DNA from: Novosphingobium sp. UBA6272
GTDB lineage: Bacteria > Pseudomonadota > Alphaproteobacteria > Sphingomonadales > Sphingomonadaceae
Direction of reading: 5' to 3'
NCBI RefSeq assembly: GCF_002440635.1
Contig: NZ_DJUW01000031.1
Span: 1 to 41,608 of the forward strand
DNA length: 41,608 nucleotides
Shown here piece after piece: positions 40,198 through 41,608 of this stretch. Numbering within the stretch: the stretch's first letter is position 1; each line of letters starts with the position of its first letter. The position numbers were made by a program, and so were the translations under genes. The notes under the pieces were generated by a model, which had not been told where the DNA came from, ran no database searches, and saw only the letters and a program-made list of their open reading frames with translations.

Positions 40198-41608
40198 TCT
40201 GCCACCGGCAAGGCTAGCACAAAACACGCTCCGCCATCGCTTTCCAACAGCTCCAGATCGCCACCGCAGCCCTGGGCCAGCGCGCGGGCGATGGGCAGGC
40301 CAAGGCCTGTGCCGCCGGCCTCACGCTTGGAGGTGAAGAACGGGTCGAACACCTGGATCCGATCAGCCTCGGGCACCCCCGGGCCATTGTCGTGCAGCGC
40401 AATGCGGGCTGTGCCATCGGTCAGTTCGGCGGAGATCGCCAGCTCCGTTGCGCCAGCCTGTCGGGCGTTCTCAATCAGGGTCGCAAGCACGGTTTCGAGC
40501 GCGCCTTCCTCCATCGCCAGGGGCGGTAGCGCTTCGGGCAGCCCGGTGCGGATCGCGAACGCGGCGCTGCCGTGGGCATCGGCCAGCCGGGCCAGCACCG
40601 GCTCCAGCGCGGTGCGGGCATCGCCGCTGGCCTTGCCCATATCGGCCTTGGCCAGTTCCATCAGCCGGCTGACCAGGCGCGAGAGGCGATCGGCATCGCC
40701 TTCCATGTTAGAGAGGAACCGGGTCCGCTCGGCGTCCTTCATGCTGCTCCCATGATCCTGCAGCAGTTCGATCCCGCCGCGGATGCCGGCCAGCGGGGTC
40801 TTGAATTCGTGGCTGAGGCTGGCGGCGAAATCGCGCAGATAGCGCCCGCGCCGCTCGATCGCCTCGGCCATCACGGTGAAATCGGTGTAGAGCCCTTGGA
40901 CCTCCTGCACTTCCAGCGTCGGTCGGCGCAGCCAGGCGCTGCGTCCTTCGGCCAGCGCGCGGGTCGCGGCGGACAGGCGTTCGAGCGGGGCAACGATCGT
41001 CCGTGCCAGGATCGCAGCGATCAGCACCAGCAGCGTGAAGATCACCGCCACCCCAATCGCGATCTTGCCCCAGTCCTCCCACATCCCTCGGAACAGCGCA
41101 CTGGGCGAGCGCGAGACGAGCACCACACCGACCACTTGTCCATTGACCGTGATCGCGCGGGCATGGTGCAGCCGCAGGTCGGTCGCCCGGCTCAGCCAGT
41201 TGACGAAATAGCCGTGCGCGAACGAGGAGTTGGCCCGCAGCACGGTCTGCGATCCCCCGGCCAGGGCAGCGCGAACCTCGGGCAGCATGCCCAGCGACAG
41301 GCCGATCTGGCGGCCGCTGACCATTTTCCCGTCGCGGTCGAGCAGGACGATCGAGGCCAGCGTCGCGGCCTTGGTTTCGGCGATGGCCGGGGCGATCCGC
41401 CGCGCCGCTTCCAGCGCGGCCGGATCGGGCGGGGCAGAGGCGGGCTCGGCAGGGGGGCGCTCGGGCAGGATCACGCTGGAGCGCAGGTCGATCCCGGTGG
41501 TCAGCGCGGCTTCATAGGGATCGAGCCGGCTCGCCTCGGCCGGGGCCGGTTCGGGCAGAGCGGCGGCGGGCTGCGCGCCGGGCCAGACCAGCGCGGTCGC
41601 GGCGGCCA
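40194..41608 (-). CDS. Sensor histidine kinase, 5' end outside window
   Basis: The frame is open to the right edge, so the N-terminus is missing; a GTG at 41474 is only one possible internal start. Before it lies a segment with ALVWPGAQPAA and a Pro/Ala-rich stretch. Counting from that GTG there is a periplasmic-like domain, a membrane helix at about 137-158, a HAMP-type linker, the H-box SLSHEFKTPLAG with His222, a weak N-box (IENARQAG), G1 DNGPGVP and G2 GGTGLGL. It is a two-component sensor kinase resembling CreC-like types. Its response regulator should lie just past the window. It converges with the Lrp gene. Confidence 0.9.
   Translation of the reverse strand, partial: AAATALVWPGAQPAAALPEPAPAEASRLDPYEAALTTGIDLRSSVILPERPPAEPASAPPDPAALEAARRIAPAIAETKAATLASIVLLDRDGKMVSGRQIGLSLGMLPEVRAALAGGSQTVLRANSSFAHGYFVNWLSRATDLRLHHARAITVNGQVVGVVLVSRSPSALFRGMWEDWGKIAIGVAVIFTLLVLIAAILARTIVAPLERLSAATRALAEGRSAWLRRPTLEVQEVQGLYTDFTVMAEAIERRGRYLRDFAASLSHEFKTPLAGIRGGIELLQDHGSSMKDAERTRFLSNMEGDADRLSRLVSRLMELAKADMGKASGDARTALEPVLARLADAHGSAAFAIRTGLPEALPPLAMEEGALETVLATLIENARQAGATELAISAELTDGTARIALHDNGPGVPEADRIQVFDPFFTSKREAGGTGLGLPIARALAQGCGGDLELLESDGGACFVLALPVAD

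Overview
The window (about 41.6 kb, high GC) looks like chromosome of an alphaproteobacterium, most likely one of the Sphingomonadales (Novosphingobium/Sphingobium/Erythrobacter type). The reasons are the codon use, a methionine synthase split into two polypeptides behind an ArsR-methyltransferase regulator, a genuine methylsuccinyl-CoA dehydrogenase, and several families of palindromic intergenic repeats. No phage, transposase, CRISPR array, rRNA or tRNA gene was recognised. Genes are densely packed, many overlap by 4 bp, and no gap exceeds 300 bp; the largest (about 140-190 bp) hold repeats or promoters.

Layout. 1-1674: the end of an NTF2-fold protein resembling iota-class carbonic anhydrase converges on an SbtA bicarbonate permease and its PII-like SbtB partner, a possible inorganic-carbon module. 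1759-5844: RecQ helicase, a periplasmic serine beta-lactamase-family hydrolase and a DUF4424 protein. 5911-11546: a methionine-cycle operon (SahR-like regulator, metF, two metH halves) behind a perfect 20-bp palindrome. 11680-12220: two small lipoproteins.

12288-19864: an acyl-CoA cluster, SDR, acyl-CoA dehydrogenase, Mct-like CoA transferase, thiolase, Mcd and Meh-like hydratase. Mcd, Mct and Meh together would take methylsuccinyl-CoA through mesaconyl-C1-CoA and mesaconyl-C4-CoA to citramalyl-CoA, joining a step of the ethylmalonyl-CoA pathway to steps of the 3-hydroxypropionate bi-cycle. Most gaps in this cluster hold a repeat: a compound palindrome, a 24-bp inverted repeat, an in-register 10-bp tandem array before mcd, and a 29-bp inverted repeat after meh. 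This is the most interesting part of the window.

19870-23894: a tightly overlapping leftward operon (PabB-PabC fusion, class I aminotransferase, RluA-type pseudouridine synthase, ArfB). 24009-28389: a HerA-like ATPase and an exported M1 aminopeptidase. 28399-31166: a two-component system led by an exported EF-hand protein. 31355-36095: cupin, VOC protein, and two divergent peptidases (aminopeptidase P and oligopeptidase B). 36238-41608: thioesterase, membrane diguanylate cyclase, alanine dehydrogenase with a divergent Lrp/AsnC regulator, and a sensor kinase cut by the window edge.
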